Origin: JAPORK01 sp026710285
Lineage (GTDB): Bacteria; Pseudomonadota; Gammaproteobacteria; Pseudomonadales; Endozoicomonadaceae
Length of the DNA: 64,000 nucleotides
Assembly (NCBI GenBank): GCA_965201045.1
Contig: OZ241746.1
Location: 3,410,001 to 3,474,000, forward strand
Direction: 5' to 3'
Shown here: positions 17,155 through 26,444 of the stretch, piece by piece
How the letters are laid out: each line of letters starts with the position of its first letter
Position numbering within the stretch: position 1 is the stretch's first letter
Made by a program: the position numbers and the translations under genes
The notes under the pieces: generated by a model
What the model was told of the DNA's origin: nothing
Database searches by the model: none
The model's input: the letters and a program-made list of their open reading frames with translations, nothing else

Positions 17155-17232
17155 GGTGCCTTAATATTTGGCGCCAGATACAGTGGTATTTCAAATTACA
17201 AAAAACATTTATAAAAAGCGGGTTTTATTTTT
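17155..17232 (+). terminator. Possible end of the ribosomal operon
   Basis: GGTGCC and GGCGCC (17155-17175) can pair but no T-run follows. Farther on, ATAAAA and TTTTAT (17211-17228) around a six-base loop are followed by four T. Neither is a classic intrinsic terminator; the second is the better fit because of its T-run. No gene follows for over a kilobase, so termination somewhere here is expected. Confidence 0.35.
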
Positions 17233-17773
17233 GTATAATCCTCAATAATAATGTTTTATGAGAAAGTGAATCCGGTATTTTCGAGTTGGATGAACATAAC
17301 TGCTTTTGATAAAATTTGTTATGTTTTTAGACTAATCTGATACCTTTAGATAGCAGGCAAATAGCTATAATTTGATACTTCATACGAATTTCGTACTTAG
17401 CAATGACCCTTGTTCCTCATACTAAATAAAGGTTTAAAATGTAACTTTGGTTGCAACGAGTGGCTAGTGTTCAGTGCGAAATTCGTAAACTTTATCATAA
17501 TAGACGTCATTTGATTAATAACTTTGATGTTTCTTCGCAGTTAATATTCAGATTGATTGTTTTCAGATGGTTAATCAGCTAAGTAGCCTGATCAGTGATC
17601 TGGTACCCTAAAACCTACCAACCCAGTTAAGGTATATCATGTATCCAAAATTGGAGAGACAAAATGACCTGTTTAAAGTAACTCGTTTTAACCGATGATG
17701 GCAGGAGAAGAAAATATTTCAGTACCCCTGATGCAGTGCCAAACCTCATCAGTTGCGACATACAAATACAAAT
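17233..17773. other. Non-coding stretch after rplQ
   Basis: No convincing frame is present on either strand. A block at 17664-17719 (atgacctgtttaaagtaact...) recurs with changes at 19653-19709, so it is a short dispersed repeat. Its outer parts look like decayed DNA without recognisable family matches. Confidence 0.45.
17664..17719 (+). repeat. Dispersed ~56 bp repeat, copy 1
   Basis: Matches 19653-19709 over its whole length, ending in both with gaagaaaatattt and carrying ggcga/cgatgatggca-type cores. The two copies lie on either side of the frameshifted gene at 18631-19637 in the same orientation, so they could be the remains of a duplicated border. Confidence 0.5.
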
Positions 17774-17796
17774 TTTGACATCCTCCCCTCTCTAAA
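17774..17796 (-). mobile_element. IS200/IS605-type right end, minus orientation
   Basis: Read on the minus strand this is TTTAGAGAGGGGAGGATGTC, nearly the same as 1307-1327. Its other side resumes at 18327-18360 after two inserted MITEs. No tnpB coding sequence is recognisable beside it. Confidence 0.55.
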
Positions 17797-18109
17797 GCTG
17801 TCTCTTAGTCAAATTTTTCAGGTTCAGTCTTTTACTCTGGCATGTTTGTTTTTTTACCGACATTTCCGCAATCTTGCTCATTGATTATTTAAATATAAAA
17901 TAGTTGTTTCAGATAATTTCATTAATAATATCCTTGTCCGTGGGCTGAGCCTGTCGAAGCCTGGGAGAAATTAAAACCTAAGTGTCCTCATCCTTCGACA
18001 AGCTCAGCCAGCAGATAGGGTAATATTGATGAAATTGTCTGAATTTACTTGTATTTACTGCTCTGTTCATCTGAAATTTTTGTTGGGGATTTGTGTATAA
18101 AAGACAGCC
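17797..18109. mobile_element. MITE, larger copy (about 313 bp)
   Basis: The ends are GCTGTCTCTTAGTCAAATTT on the left and, in reverse, GGCTGTCTTTTATACACAAA on the right; the right end is even closer to the Tn5 mosaic end than the other copies. It is flanked by the direct repeat CTAAA (17792-17796 and 18110-18114), the complement of the TTTAG repeat at the 1114-1306 copy. Inside are inverted copies of the common CTTCGACAGGCTCAG-type palindrome near 17940-17960 and 17992-18010. No frame. Confidence 0.65.
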
Positions 18110-18115
18110 CTAAAA

Positions 18116-18326
18116 GCTGTCTCTTAATCACATTTTTTAAGTGCTGATTTTTGTTTACAGTTTTATTTTCTACTGAATATATAAACCTTTACTGAATACA
18201 CCGTGGCTTTGACCTCTTGGCTTCGACAGGCTCAGCCCACTGGTTTATGCCAAAAAGACTGGTATTCAGTAGCAAGCAACCTGCCAGGATAAAAATCAGA
18301 GCCTGAAAAATGTGACTAAGAGACAG
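18116..18326. mobile_element. MITE, third copy (about 211 bp)
   Basis: It runs from GCTGTCTCTTAATCACATTTT to the complementary end ATGTGACTAAGAGACAG and lies six bases from the previous MITE. It contains a CTTCGACAGGCTCAGCCC sequence in its middle and tracts similar to the 1114-1306 copy (tattcagtag...). It probably inserted beside the duplicated target left by the first one. Confidence 0.65.
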
Positions 18327-18360
18327 ACCCTGAAGGGCGAGGCTTTACGGCGTGCAGGGT
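18327..18360 (-). mobile_element. Remainder of the IS605-type right end
   Basis: Read on the minus strand, this reads GCCGTAAAGCCTCGCCCTTCA, which joins 17774-17796 once the two MITEs are removed. It thus completes the right-end region of an otherwise lost IS200/IS605-type element. Confidence 0.4.
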
Positions 18361-18459
18361 AATATTCTGATATGGTCACTCTGTTTTATTTTACTGAGCT
18401 TGCAGTGAACCATTTACCCGGACAAAATTAATTTTTCTTGAAGAAATTCACATAATGTT

Positions 18460-18487
18460 TTGGTTTTTTAATCTGATACAATATAAT
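18460..18487 (+). promoter_or_regulatory. Candidate promoter of the 18631 gene
   Basis: TTGGTT at 18460-18465 and a perfect TATAAT at 18482-18487 are 16 bases apart. This would give a 5' leader of about 135 bases. The gene has its own strong ribosome-binding site (TTGAGGA) about nine bases before the ATG. Confidence 0.5.
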
Positions 18488-18630
18488 CTTCACACAAGTT
18501 TTCTGTTGCTCATCAGGTAAATCTGTTCCTCGTTAAAAAGACTGTAGCAGTAAGACATTTTGTGTTCATCAGATTTCTAAACCAGGATGAAAACACCAGA
18601 CCAAACCAAAGTATATTGAGGAAATAAGCA

Positions 18631-19637
18631 ATGAATTCGGTATCAGCCACACCTGTAAAAACAACTTCATATCATGGAAATACGCCATCAGAAACGCCAA
18701 AATTACCGGTTAGTGATATTGAAAAATATTTTTCACCTGAACACATTGAAGAAGTTAAAAATAATCTGGATACATTTTTAAATAATGAGTTTGGTGTACA
18801 AAAATGCATGGCTTTTTTTAAACTTTTAGATATGGCTGATGAAGCATCAATAAAAGAGTTTAGTGCAGAGCATATCCCTTCAGAAAAAGTTGTTACATTA
18901 AGCATTGGTAACCTCAGCCAAAAAATTGAAACAGAGCAGGAGAAAATGCTTTCTATAGAAGGTTCCATCGAGGACAATTTTGTGAATTGTGATGCCGAAA
19001 AAGTTAAGAGTAATATGACGCGTATTATTGAAAATCCTCAGTTAAGGGCTGGTCGTGAGTATGTGATCTGCCATGATACAATGAAAGTAGTGGTTACCCC
19101 CGGTTTAGGTGATGAATACGCAGAATACGTCTCTAATGTATCTTCCGATGATGAAGACTCAGAATATCTCTTTGGTGCTGAATCTTATGTTATTGACTCC
19201 AAAAAAAAGAAAAGGATAAAAAAAATTCTGAAGAGGCTCTTAAGGTATTAGCGAAAGGTTTTTTAAATAAAAAAAAGTTTCAGGAACAATGCACGATGGG
19301 TATGATGTCAGAACATATCGCAGATATTGTGCAAAAAAGCTTAAATGATTACGGTAATAATGTTAAACTTTATGAATTACCGCGGTTAGATGTATTAGAT
19401 CGTGATCGTGTAATTACAACAATACTGTTTGGTTCTGAATATGTTTTAGCTAATGTCAATCTGCACGTTCAGAATAAAGAAAAGTCTATAGAAGACGCAG
19501 AAAAACGTCATAATATAAAATTTCTGCAAGACTATTCAGTTAATGCAACTTACCTGATCAAACTAGATAACATGATTCATTTAAAAACAGGTATCTTTGA
19601 AGGAAAAGATAAGTTAATGGATAAGTTTTTTGAGTAA
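18631..19637 (+). CDS. Unknown cytosolic protein split by a -1 frameshift
   Basis: Two frames belong to one gene. The first (18631-19251) gives 206 residues and ends soon after a Lys-rich run. The second lies in the -1 frame; read back past its first ATG (19296) it is open to the A-run at 19201-19208, giving KEKDKKNSEEALKVLAKGF before the rest. Joined at the run the product has about 335 residues. The run reads AAA AAA AAG in the first frame, so it contains the heptamer A-AAA-AAG in the phase used by dnaX for programmed -1 shifting. It is hydrophilic, acidic, and has no signal peptide or known domain. Programmed shift, RNA polymerase slippage, recent decay and sequencing error are all possible. 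Confidence 0.65.
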
Positions 19638-19652
19638 AGAATTAAAACTTCA

Positions 19653-19709
19653 AATTACCTGTGCAAAGTGACTTGTTTCAACCGGCGATGGCAAGGGAAG
19701 AAAATATTT
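19653..19709 (+). repeat. Dispersed ~56 bp repeat, copy 2
   Basis: Counterpart of 17664-17719, just after the unknown gene. The rest of the gap to 19910 holds no gene. Confidence 0.5.
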
Positions 19710-19832
19710 AAGAAAATGAATAATGAAAAAAGGTTGACCACACCAATGGGAGTTGGAGCCGCCAATTGGCAGTTCCTTCTATCCGATATTCAGGTCAATC
19801 ACCATTAAAAATGTAACTTCCCTGTTACGAGG

Positions 19833-19855
19833 TTCCGGCAATCTCTCTGCCGGAA
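19833..19855. terminator. Hairpin between convergent genes
   Basis: TTCCGGCA and TGCCGGAA form a perfect eight-base stem with a seven-base loop (atctctc) between the plus-strand gene ending at 19637 and the minus-strand gene ending at 19911. There is no T-run on either side, so it may be a Rho-assisted or bidirectional stop, or only a repeat. Confidence 0.4.
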
Positions 19856-19910
19856 TGATAAGGTTATTTATGAATAAAAGGCAGGAGTTATAAGTACTGT
19901 TGATTGCCTG

Positions 19911-21224
19911 TTAACGGTAAAAACAAAAACAATTGCCCCCTGTCTGTTTAGCTTTATACATTGCCTGATCAGCTGCTTTTAGCATAGATTCTGCAGAGGA
20001 AGCATGGTCAGGCCATAAAGCAATACCGATGCTGATACCAATATCAATGGCACGCCCTTCAATGTAAAAAGGTTTTGTTAGTGTAGCGGTGATTTTTTCA
20101 GCAATAACTGTAACGCTTTCCACCTGAGTGATTTCATCGAGAACGATCACAAATTCATCACCGCCAAGTCTTGCTATTAGATCACTTTTACGTACACACT
20201 GCTTTAGTCGGTCTGCAACATGATTCAGTAACATATCTCCAGTTTCATGTCCAAGGAGATCGTTGACCTCTTTGAATTTGTCTAAGTCAAGAAACAGTAA
20301 ACCAGTATGTTGTTGTTTGCGTTTATTCCGAACCAGAGAAGCTTTAAGGAATTCTTTTAACAGCATACGGTTAGCCAAACCGGTTAAACTATCATGGTGT
20401 GCCTGCCAGAGTAACTTCTCTTCTTTGTGTTTACGTTCGGTAATATCATGAAATGATAAAATATAACCGTTAATCTGTGTATCAGCATTTAGTACGGGTA
20501 CTATATTTAATTCAAAAGGAGTCTGCTCATCTGTGGGTAATGTAATTTCTCTGCGATGTGATCCGGATGTCGTAAAATAAGCTATATCTGTCTTTTGTAT
20601 GTTAGACAAATAGTGATTGATATTTTCATCTTTTAATAAATGGGTAATGCTTTCATTTAATAGTGCCTGTTCATTCAGTGAAAAAAGTTTACAAGCTTTT
20701 GGGTTGGCAAAAGTAATTCGTCCATCAGAGTCAATGCTCATAATACCGTCATCAGTATTGTTTAATAATAACGCTTGTTGTTCGCTTAGCTGCTCAAATG
20801 TATTGCTGGTTTTTTGTAATGCAGCCTGTTGTTGCTCCAGTTGTAAAAAAGTATTTACTTTGCTAAGCAGTATCTGCTTATCTACGGGTTTGTGAAGATA
20901 ATCAACAACACCGATGTCATATGCCCTACGAATGTAATCCGGATCTTTGTATTTTGCGGTTACAAAGATAATGGGAACAGCAGCTGTTTGCTGGTTTGCA
21001 TGTAACAATGTCGCCGTTTCAAAACCATCCATCTGTGGCATTTGTGCATCAAGTAAAATGACTGCAAAGCGTTGTTCCAGTGCCCGGGCAAGCGCTTCAT
21101 TGCCAGAATTTGCAAGAACGATATTCGCATTAAGTACAGATAATGCCTGTTGCATCGCCAGTAGATTTTCTTGTTTATCATCAACTACCAGTACCGAAGC
21201 ACGGTTTTTATTGTTGTTTGACAT
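19911..21224 (-). CDS. Response regulator with REC, PAS and GGDEF domains (diguanylate cyclase)
   Basis: The product (437 aa) has a receiver domain at about residues 9-125 with VLVVDD, the phospho-acceptor Asp59 in LLDAQMPQMDG, and the HKPVD lysine. A PAS domain follows (about 145-265), then GGDEF (about 275-437). The active site RLGGDEFV is intact and is preceded by RKSD, which fits the RxxD inhibitory site, so it should make c-di-GMP with product inhibition. There is no EAL domain. I start at the third of three early ATGs because AGGG lies nine bases before it; the first two overlap that site. It lies about 38 bases after the sensor kinase gene, so the two form an operon. Confidence 0.9.
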   Translation of the reverse strand: MSNNNKNRASVLVVDDKQENLLAMQQALSVLNANIVLANSGNEALARALEQRFAVILLDAQMPQMDGFETATLLHANQQTAAVPIIFVTAKYKDPDYIRRAYDIGVVDYLHKPVDKQILLSKVNTFLQLEQQQAALQKTSNTFEQLSEQQALLLNNTDDGIMSIDSDGRITFANPKACKLFSLNEQALLNESITHLLKDENINHYLSNIQKTDIAYFTTSGSHRREITLPTDEQTPFELNIVPVLNADTQINGYILSFHDITERKHKEEKLLWQAHHDSLTGLANRMLLKEFLKASLVRNKRKQQHTGLLFLDLDKFKEVNDLLGHETGDMLLNHVADRLKQCVRKSDLIARLGGDEFVIVLDEITQVESVTVIAEKITATLTKPFYIEGRAIDIGISIGIALWPDHASSAESMLKAADQAMYKAKQTGGNCFCFYR

Positions 21225-21262
21225 GTTCATCATCCCTGTAAAATATTATTTGTTTTCCTGTA

Positions 21263-24004
21263 TTATGCTGTTCCTGCTGAAGGATCCTCCTGTAAATGTA
21301 AACATTCAGTGATAGCGCTTAACAGTTCATTTAAAGTGCAGGGAACCATTATTGTTTTGCAGATAGAGGAAGGTACTATTTTTTTCTGTACAGAGTTTGT
21401 GAGTAAAATAACCGGTATTTTATCAGAGGCTGATTTATTATTAAGTATTTCGATAAGATGGATTGTTGTTTCTTCCAGGCAGATAATATCTGTCTCAGGC
21501 TTAATACTTAGCTGTTCTTTGACAGCTTTTTCATTATTAGCTAGTTTAACTTGTATATCGAGGGGTTCCAGTAGTGATGAAAGATAAAAGGCCTGAGGTA
21601 AATCTTTGATTATCAGTAAAACAGAGACTCCGCTATAGAGATTTTTATACTGTGTATTTACGCTTGTGTCGGTAATTAATTTATTGTGATTATAATCAGA
21701 CAGTGTAAATGTATTTAATTGCTTTGCCTGTTGGGATGTATCTTCCTGGATGTTTTTCAGTTGAGGAATCATCAGTGTAAAGGTTGTACCTTCGTTTTGC
21801 CTGCTTTTTACCTGAAGGGTTCCTCCAAGCATTGTCGTTAGCTTTTGGCTAATAGTAAGACCAAGACCTGTACCACCATAGCGACGGCTGTCTGAACTAT
21901 CCACCTGATGAAATGGTTGAAAAATAATGTATTGTTTCTCTTCAGGAATACCTATACCGGTGTCAGTAACTTCAAAAGTGAACTGATTAGGTGATAGCTG
22001 ATCAATGGTCAGCGTTACACTACCTTTATCAGTAAACTTAATAGCATTGCTCAACAGGTTTTGTAAAATTTGCAGCAGGCGATGACTGTCAGAATGTAAT
22101 ACAGTATCACCTGCATTATTATTCACCAGAAAACGGATGCTTTTTTCTTTTGCCTGAATATCAAACTGAATGACTAACGTTTTTAACATTTCCTGTAGAG
22201 AAAATGTTTCTCTGATAATTTTAAGCTGACCGGCTTCAACCTTAGAAAGATCAAGAATATCATTAACCATATACAACATTTGTTTACCAACACGATAGAT
22301 GGTTGTTGCTGATTGTTGTTGTTGTTCCGTAGTAAGATTACCTGAACGGTTTTCCTCCATCACTTGAGATAACATTAAGATACTGTGTAACGGAGAGCGT
22401 AATTCATGTGACATGGTTGCTAAAAATTCTGATTTATATGCACTGGCTTGTTGTAACTGCTGATGCACAAATGCTGAACATAGACTAATCGTCAGAGGAT
22501 CAGGAATCAATTTTACCAGTGTCTGTTGCGTTAAGGTAAAGGGTGTGTCATTTTTTAAAGTGAGTCTGCCAGTCTCTTGTTGCTGAAAAATAAGTGATAG
22601 TGAAAGATTGTTTGTGCAGCATGAAAGTTTATCTTCTTTTTTAATGGCTCTGGCGAGTAATGTTGTTTTTTGTTCATACGGTAGTGTTGTTTTAGAAAAC
22701 CAGACTTCAACAGCAGTAATATCCAGATAATTACAAATCCAGTCAGCTGTTTTTTCTGCCAGTGCCTGCAACGAAGTTTCATTACGCAAGACATCATTAA
22801 GTTCTATCAGTCCTTGTTGTCGCCATAACTGTAAATTATTTTCTTCATGAGCAGTTTTGAGCTGTAATGTCATTGCAGAAAAAGTACGGCTTAATTCCCC
22901 TATCTCATTTTTATAAGGTAAAGGTTTAGTATATACATAATGACCCTGTATTATTTGCCGCATGTTCCTGGTCAGCTGTTTAAGCGGAGCAGAGATATAA
23001 AATGCAAACAGAACAGAAGCAGCAATAGCAATAAATATCATAATCAGCAGCAGTGTAAAGACATAATGTTTAAGTTTTTTTACGGAAGCCAGTGCTTTAT
23101 CTTCAGGCATTTGCGTTATCAGTAGTAAAGGTGTATCAGCAATTTCTAAGGGTTGTGCTATTCCTAAAGTTATTGCCTGACCATTGTTGTATTGTTGTAT
23201 GGTTTCGTTATTAAAGTAGTCTGATTGATTGTTAAGCCAGGCACTGACTAAAGGATTATCAGAAAAAGTGTTCACACTATTTGTAGTAGTATCAGCATTC
23301 TCTGATATTATCAGTCGTATATTACGCTGTCGGTCAATTAAGTAAGAAATCATATGCTTGTTCAGATCGCTGTCGGTCTTAAAAAAAGGTATCTCTGTTG
23401 CTGCAATGAGTGCGCCTGCAGGTGATTGTTGTTGGTCCGGCAGCGGTAGTATAAAAAAATGATGATATCTTTTATGCGTACTGTACTGAAATAGTGAAGA
23501 AGTGGTGATGAAGGATTGCCATTTTTTTTGTGAAAAGGCATTATTTAGTGCTGTTTCCATTGCGCTGTCTTTTACAGGTAATGGCTGACCGGTAAGGTGA
23601 GATGAGTTGGTTGAAAAGAGTACAATTCCCTGGCTATCTGTTATAAGCCATTGATTATGATGATAATATTTGTGCAGTTTCTCTGGCAGATGTTGGTTTG
23701 TCACAGACTGATCGGAGCGCTGTTGCTGTTTTTGTAGTGACAAAAGCAGTTTTTTAACGTCATCTGCATGTGCAGTAAAGTGATCGGAGACAGCGTTATA
23801 ATAGATTGCAATTTCCTGGCTTAACATGCGATTAATCGTTGCAAGTTGTCTGTGACGTTCCTGTACCAGTGTATGCTTTGCATCAAAGTACTCAAACACA
23901 CCTGCTGTGATCAGCGGTAATAATCCAATGAATAAAAAAGCAGTTAATAAACGGTAGGTAAAGCTTGCCTGATATAGCTGCGTTATCTTTTGTTTGCCGA
24001 GCAT
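21263..24004 (-). CDS. Membrane sensor histidine kinase with degenerate C-terminal receiver
   Basis: The product (913 aa) has membrane segments at about residues 18-38 and 315-341 enclosing a periplasmic sensor domain of some 275 residues, then HAMP (345-395), a GAF-like stretch (400-510), the His box MSHELRSPLHSI near residue 535, and an ATPase domain with NLLSNAIKF, DTGIGIP and GTGLGLTISQKL. Residues about 760-895 resemble a receiver, but the position of the phospho-acceptor reads DIICLEE, with Glu in place of Asp. This receiver is probably not phosphorylated. The likely partner is the REC-PAS-GGDEF protein encoded next in the same operon. The start has only a weak ribosome-binding site. 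Confidence 0.88.
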   Translation of the reverse strand: MLGKQKITQLYQASFTYRLLTAFLFIGLLPLITAGVFEYFDAKHTLVQERHRQLATINRMLSQEIAIYYNAVSDHFTAHADDVKKLLLSLQKQQQRSDQSVTNQHLPEKLHKYYHHNQWLITDSQGIVLFSTNSSHLTGQPLPVKDSAMETALNNAFSQKKWQSFITTSSLFQYSTHKRYHHFFILPLPDQQQSPAGALIAATEIPFFKTDSDLNKHMISYLIDRQRNIRLIISENADTTTNSVNTFSDNPLVSAWLNNQSDYFNNETIQQYNNGQAITLGIAQPLEIADTPLLLITQMPEDKALASVKKLKHYVFTLLLIMIFIAIAASVLFAFYISAPLKQLTRNMRQIIQGHYVYTKPLPYKNEIGELSRTFSAMTLQLKTAHEENNLQLWRQQGLIELNDVLRNETSLQALAEKTADWICNYLDITAVEVWFSKTTLPYEQKTTLLARAIKKEDKLSCCTNNLSLSLIFQQQETGRLTLKNDTPFTLTQQTLVKLIPDPLTISLCSAFVHQQLQQASAYKSEFLATMSHELRSPLHSILMLSQVMEENRSGNLTTEQQQQSATTIYRVGKQMLYMVNDILDLSKVEAGQLKIIRETFSLQEMLKTLVIQFDIQAKEKSIRFLVNNNAGDTVLHSDSHRLLQILQNLLSNAIKFTDKGSVTLTIDQLSPNQFTFEVTDTGIGIPEEKQYIIFQPFHQVDSSDSRRYGGTGLGLTISQKLTTMLGGTLQVKSRQNEGTTFTLMIPQLKNIQEDTSQQAKQLNTFTLSDYNHNKLITDTSVNTQYKNLYSGVSVLLIIKDLPQAFYLSSLLEPLDIQVKLANNEKAVKEQLSIKPETDIICLEETTIHLIEILNNKSASDKIPVILLTNSVQKKIVPSSICKTIMVPCTLNELLSAITECLHLQEDPSAGTA

Positions 24005-24153
24005 AGTGGGTATTCCGAAATAAATTGTATTTATTGTTTAAATTTCGGCGCTGTTTTAATGAACTAAAGTCGGCACTAAATTTGACTTTACGGCTGTTAC
24101 AGGCAGTTAGCAAGGATACAGATGTTCAATGCAGGAGTAGCAAAGCAGTATGG

Positions 24154-24636
24154 TCAGTCTCTGAAATTATCAAACTGTAAAGGTAGATTAAATTCCTGAT
24201 CTTTTAATAACGCAATAGTACTTTGCAGGTCATCACGTTTTTTTCCGGTTACCCGAACTTTTTCACCCTGAATGGCAGATTGCACTTTTAGCTTGGCATC
24301 CTTAACACATTTTACAATTTTTTTTGCCAGTTCCTTATCAATGCCCTGCCGGACGGTTATAGTTTGTTTTACCTGCTTTCCGGAAGCGACCGGATCATTT
24401 TTTTCCAGGCATTTGATATCAATACCGCGTTTTACCATCTTCATATGCAAAATTTCCAGTAATTGCTGTAATTGAAAGTCTGCTTCAGCTTCCAGGGTGA
24501 TCTCTGTGTTGTTTAATGTAAAACCTGCATTAACTCCTTTAAAGTCATAGCGAATTTCCAGTTCTCTACAGGCCTGATCAACCGCATTGGTCAGCTCATG
24601 TGAATCAATCTCTGAAATAATATCAAAAGAAGGCAT
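24154..24636 (-). CDS. yajQ: YajQ family nucleotide-binding protein
   Basis: The product (160 aa) starts MPSFDIISEID, as homologues do, and contains the family blocks EIRYDFKG and SAIQGEKVRVTGKKRDDLQ. Members of this family (DUF520) bind c-di-GMP or other nucleotides in several bacteria and act as cytosolic effectors. Two ATGs are close together; AAGGA lies eight bases before the second, which I chose. It lies in the same direction as the upstream and downstream signalling genes, so a link to the diguanylate cyclase is plausible but not shown. Confidence 0.92.
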   Translation of the reverse strand: MPSFDIISEIDSHELTNAVDQACRELEIRYDFKGVNAGFTLNNTEITLEAEADFQLQQLLEILHMKMVKRGIDIKCLEKNDPVASGKQVKQTITVRQGIDKELAKKIVKCVKDAKLKVQSAIQGEKVRVTGKKRDDLQSTIALLKDQEFNLPLQFDNFRD

Positions 24637-24752
24637 TGTCATTTTCCTTTATGTTAACGTAACAGCTCTATCTTATGTGAATTTTTCACAGATAGCCAGT
24701 TGAAAATGACAATCTGCAATTACCTGTGATTTTTAATAAAAATCTCCGTTGT

Positions 24753-24977
24753 TTAGCTTATTTTCATTATCTTTTGTAATTTACCATCTTCCCTGAAATG
24801 AATTTCAAAGGTGCCTGAAATGCCGTCATGGGTTACAAAATCCAGTAAGACATTGAAAGGAATACTGATACTTTGACCATCGCTGGTCTGTGTTCTGATT
24901 GACTGTTTTTGTCCCCGGTAATAACCTAAAACCTGTTCAGAATTCAGATATACACTAAAGGTTGCTTTCTTTGCCAT
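24753..24977 (-). CDS. DUF2835 family protein
   Basis: The product (74 aa) fits the small gammaproteobacterial DUF2835 family: an N-terminal segment with a YYRGQ motif, IPFNVLLDFVTHDGISGTF in the middle and a short basic tail. Length is normal. Function is unknown. It precedes yajQ on the same strand with a gap of about 116 bases. Confidence 0.75.
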   Translation of the reverse strand: MAKKATFSVYLNSEQVLGYYRGQKQSIRTQTSDGQSISIPFNVLLDFVTHDGISGTFEIHFREDGKLQKIMKIS

Positions 24978-25111
24978 GGCGCTTTCCCTGCAAATAAATT
25001 ATCAACTTATTTTTTGCATTTTTCTGCAATGTTCTTTTTAATAATAGCGTTTCTTTTATTTCATACATATTGGTTATCAGCATTGTTATTCATCAGATTA
25101 AGGTAAAAGCA

Positions 25112-26425
25112 GTGGAAATTGAACAGACAGCAGAGAATACACTTGCAGAGGATTTACAATTTGACCGTCAACACATCTGGCATCCTTACTCGTCAACAAT
25201 GGCTAATATGCCACTCTTTTATATAGAATCGGCTTCAGGGGTCCATTTGCATTTAAAAGATGGTCGAAAGTTGATTGATGGTATGGCTTCATGGTGGTGT
25301 GTCATCCACGGTTATAACCATCCGGTACTTAATCAGGCGATCATTTCTCAGACCAAAAAAATGGCTCATGTTATGTTTGGAGGGCTAACGCATGCACCCG
25401 CTATCACCCTGGCGCAAAAACTCATTGCAATGACACCGCCGGGTTTGCAAACGCTGTTTTTTGCTGATTCAGGTTCTGTTGCTGTAGAGGTTGCCATGAA
25501 AATGGCAGTACAATACTGGCGTGCGCAAGGGAATAAACAGCGGAAAAAATTTATAACCATACGCAGCGGATATCATGGTGATACCACAGGGGCGATGTCT
25601 GTATGTGATCCTGTCACCGGAATGCATCAGCTGTTTAATGGTGTAATAGCAGAACAGATTTTCTTGCCAGCGCCTGCCTGCCGTTATGATGAACAGCATC
25701 ATGAGTCGGATATTCAGGCGTTGAAAAATATCCTCAGCCAGCATAAACACGAAATTGCTGCTATGATTTTGGAGCCTGTGGTTCAGGGAGCCGGTGGTAT
25801 GCGATTTTATTCCGCTGACTATTTGCGGCGTGCATGGGAGCTGTGTAAAGAAGCTAATATCCTATTTATCGCTGATGAAATCGCAACCGGTTTTGGACGT
25901 TCAGGAAAATTGTTTGCCTGTGAGCATGCCGATATTTGTCCTGATATTATGTGTCTGGGCAAAGCATTAACAGGCGGATATATGACCCTGGCTGCCACAC
26001 TTTGCACCAAAGAAGTTGATCAGACCATTTCAGCAAAAGGTGCATTTATGCATGGTCCGACTTTTATGGGTAATCCTCTGGCATGCAGTGTAGCCAATGC
26101 CAGCCTGGATTTATTACAGCAAAACAACTGGAAAGAACAAGTACAACGAATTGAAAAGCGTTTAAAGCAGGGCTTGCATCCCTGTAAAGCATTTTCTCAT
26201 GTAAATGACGTCAGGGTGCTAGGTGCCATTGGTGTTGTTGAGCTTACAACGCCCGTTGATATGCGGATTATACAGCCTCTGTTTGTGGAACATGGGGTGT
26301 GGGTTCGACCATTCGGAAAGCTAGTCTACCTTATGCCGCCTTACGTTATCGATAATGATCAGCTGGACACGCTGTGTCAGGCAGTTTGTCGGGTTATCAG
26401 TCGTGGAGAAAAAAATACCGAATGA
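25112..26425 (+). CDS. bioA: Adenosylmethionine-8-amino-7-oxononanoate aminotransferase
   Basis: The product (437 aa) is the PLP enzyme of biotin synthesis that makes 7,8-diaminopelargonate using S-adenosylmethionine. HIWHPYSS, the SWWCVIHGYNHP and HVMFGGLTHAPA blocks, IADEIATGFGRSG and the PLP lysine in CLGKALTGG are intact. I chose the GTG at 25112 because AGGT lies seven bases before it and the length then matches the family; an upstream TTG (25070) would add 14 residues. No other bio genes are adjacent. Pieces of its 3' half recur between the members of the secreted-protein array that follows, so this is the parent copy of those fossils. Confidence 0.95.
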   Translation: MEIEQTAENTLAEDLQFDRQHIWHPYSSTMANMPLFYIESASGVHLHLKDGRKLIDGMASWWCVIHGYNHPVLNQAIISQTKKMAHVMFGGLTHAPAITLAQKLIAMTPPGLQTLFFADSGSVAVEVAMKMAVQYWRAQGNKQRKKFITIRSGYHGDTTGAMSVCDPVTGMHQLFNGVIAEQIFLPAPACRYDEQHHESDIQALKNILSQHKHEIAAMILEPVVQGAGGMRFYSADYLRRAWELCKEANILFIADEIATGFGRSGKLFACEHADICPDIMCLGKALTGGYMTLAATLCTKEVDQTISAKGAFMHGPTFMGNPLACSVANASLDLLQQNNWKEQVQRIEKRLKQGLHPCKAFSHVNDVRVLGAIGVVELTTPVDMRIIQPLFVEHGVWVRPFGKLVYLMPPYVIDNDQLDTLCQAVCRVISRGEKNTE

Positions 26426-26444
26426 GGATAATGCTTTATCTGCA

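Noticed and set aside
17792..18330. A tRNA or small RNA gene between the MITEs
   Set aside because: The palindromes belong to MITE ends and to the dispersed CTTCGACAGGCTCAG-type repeat; no cloverleaf with a T-loop consensus is present.
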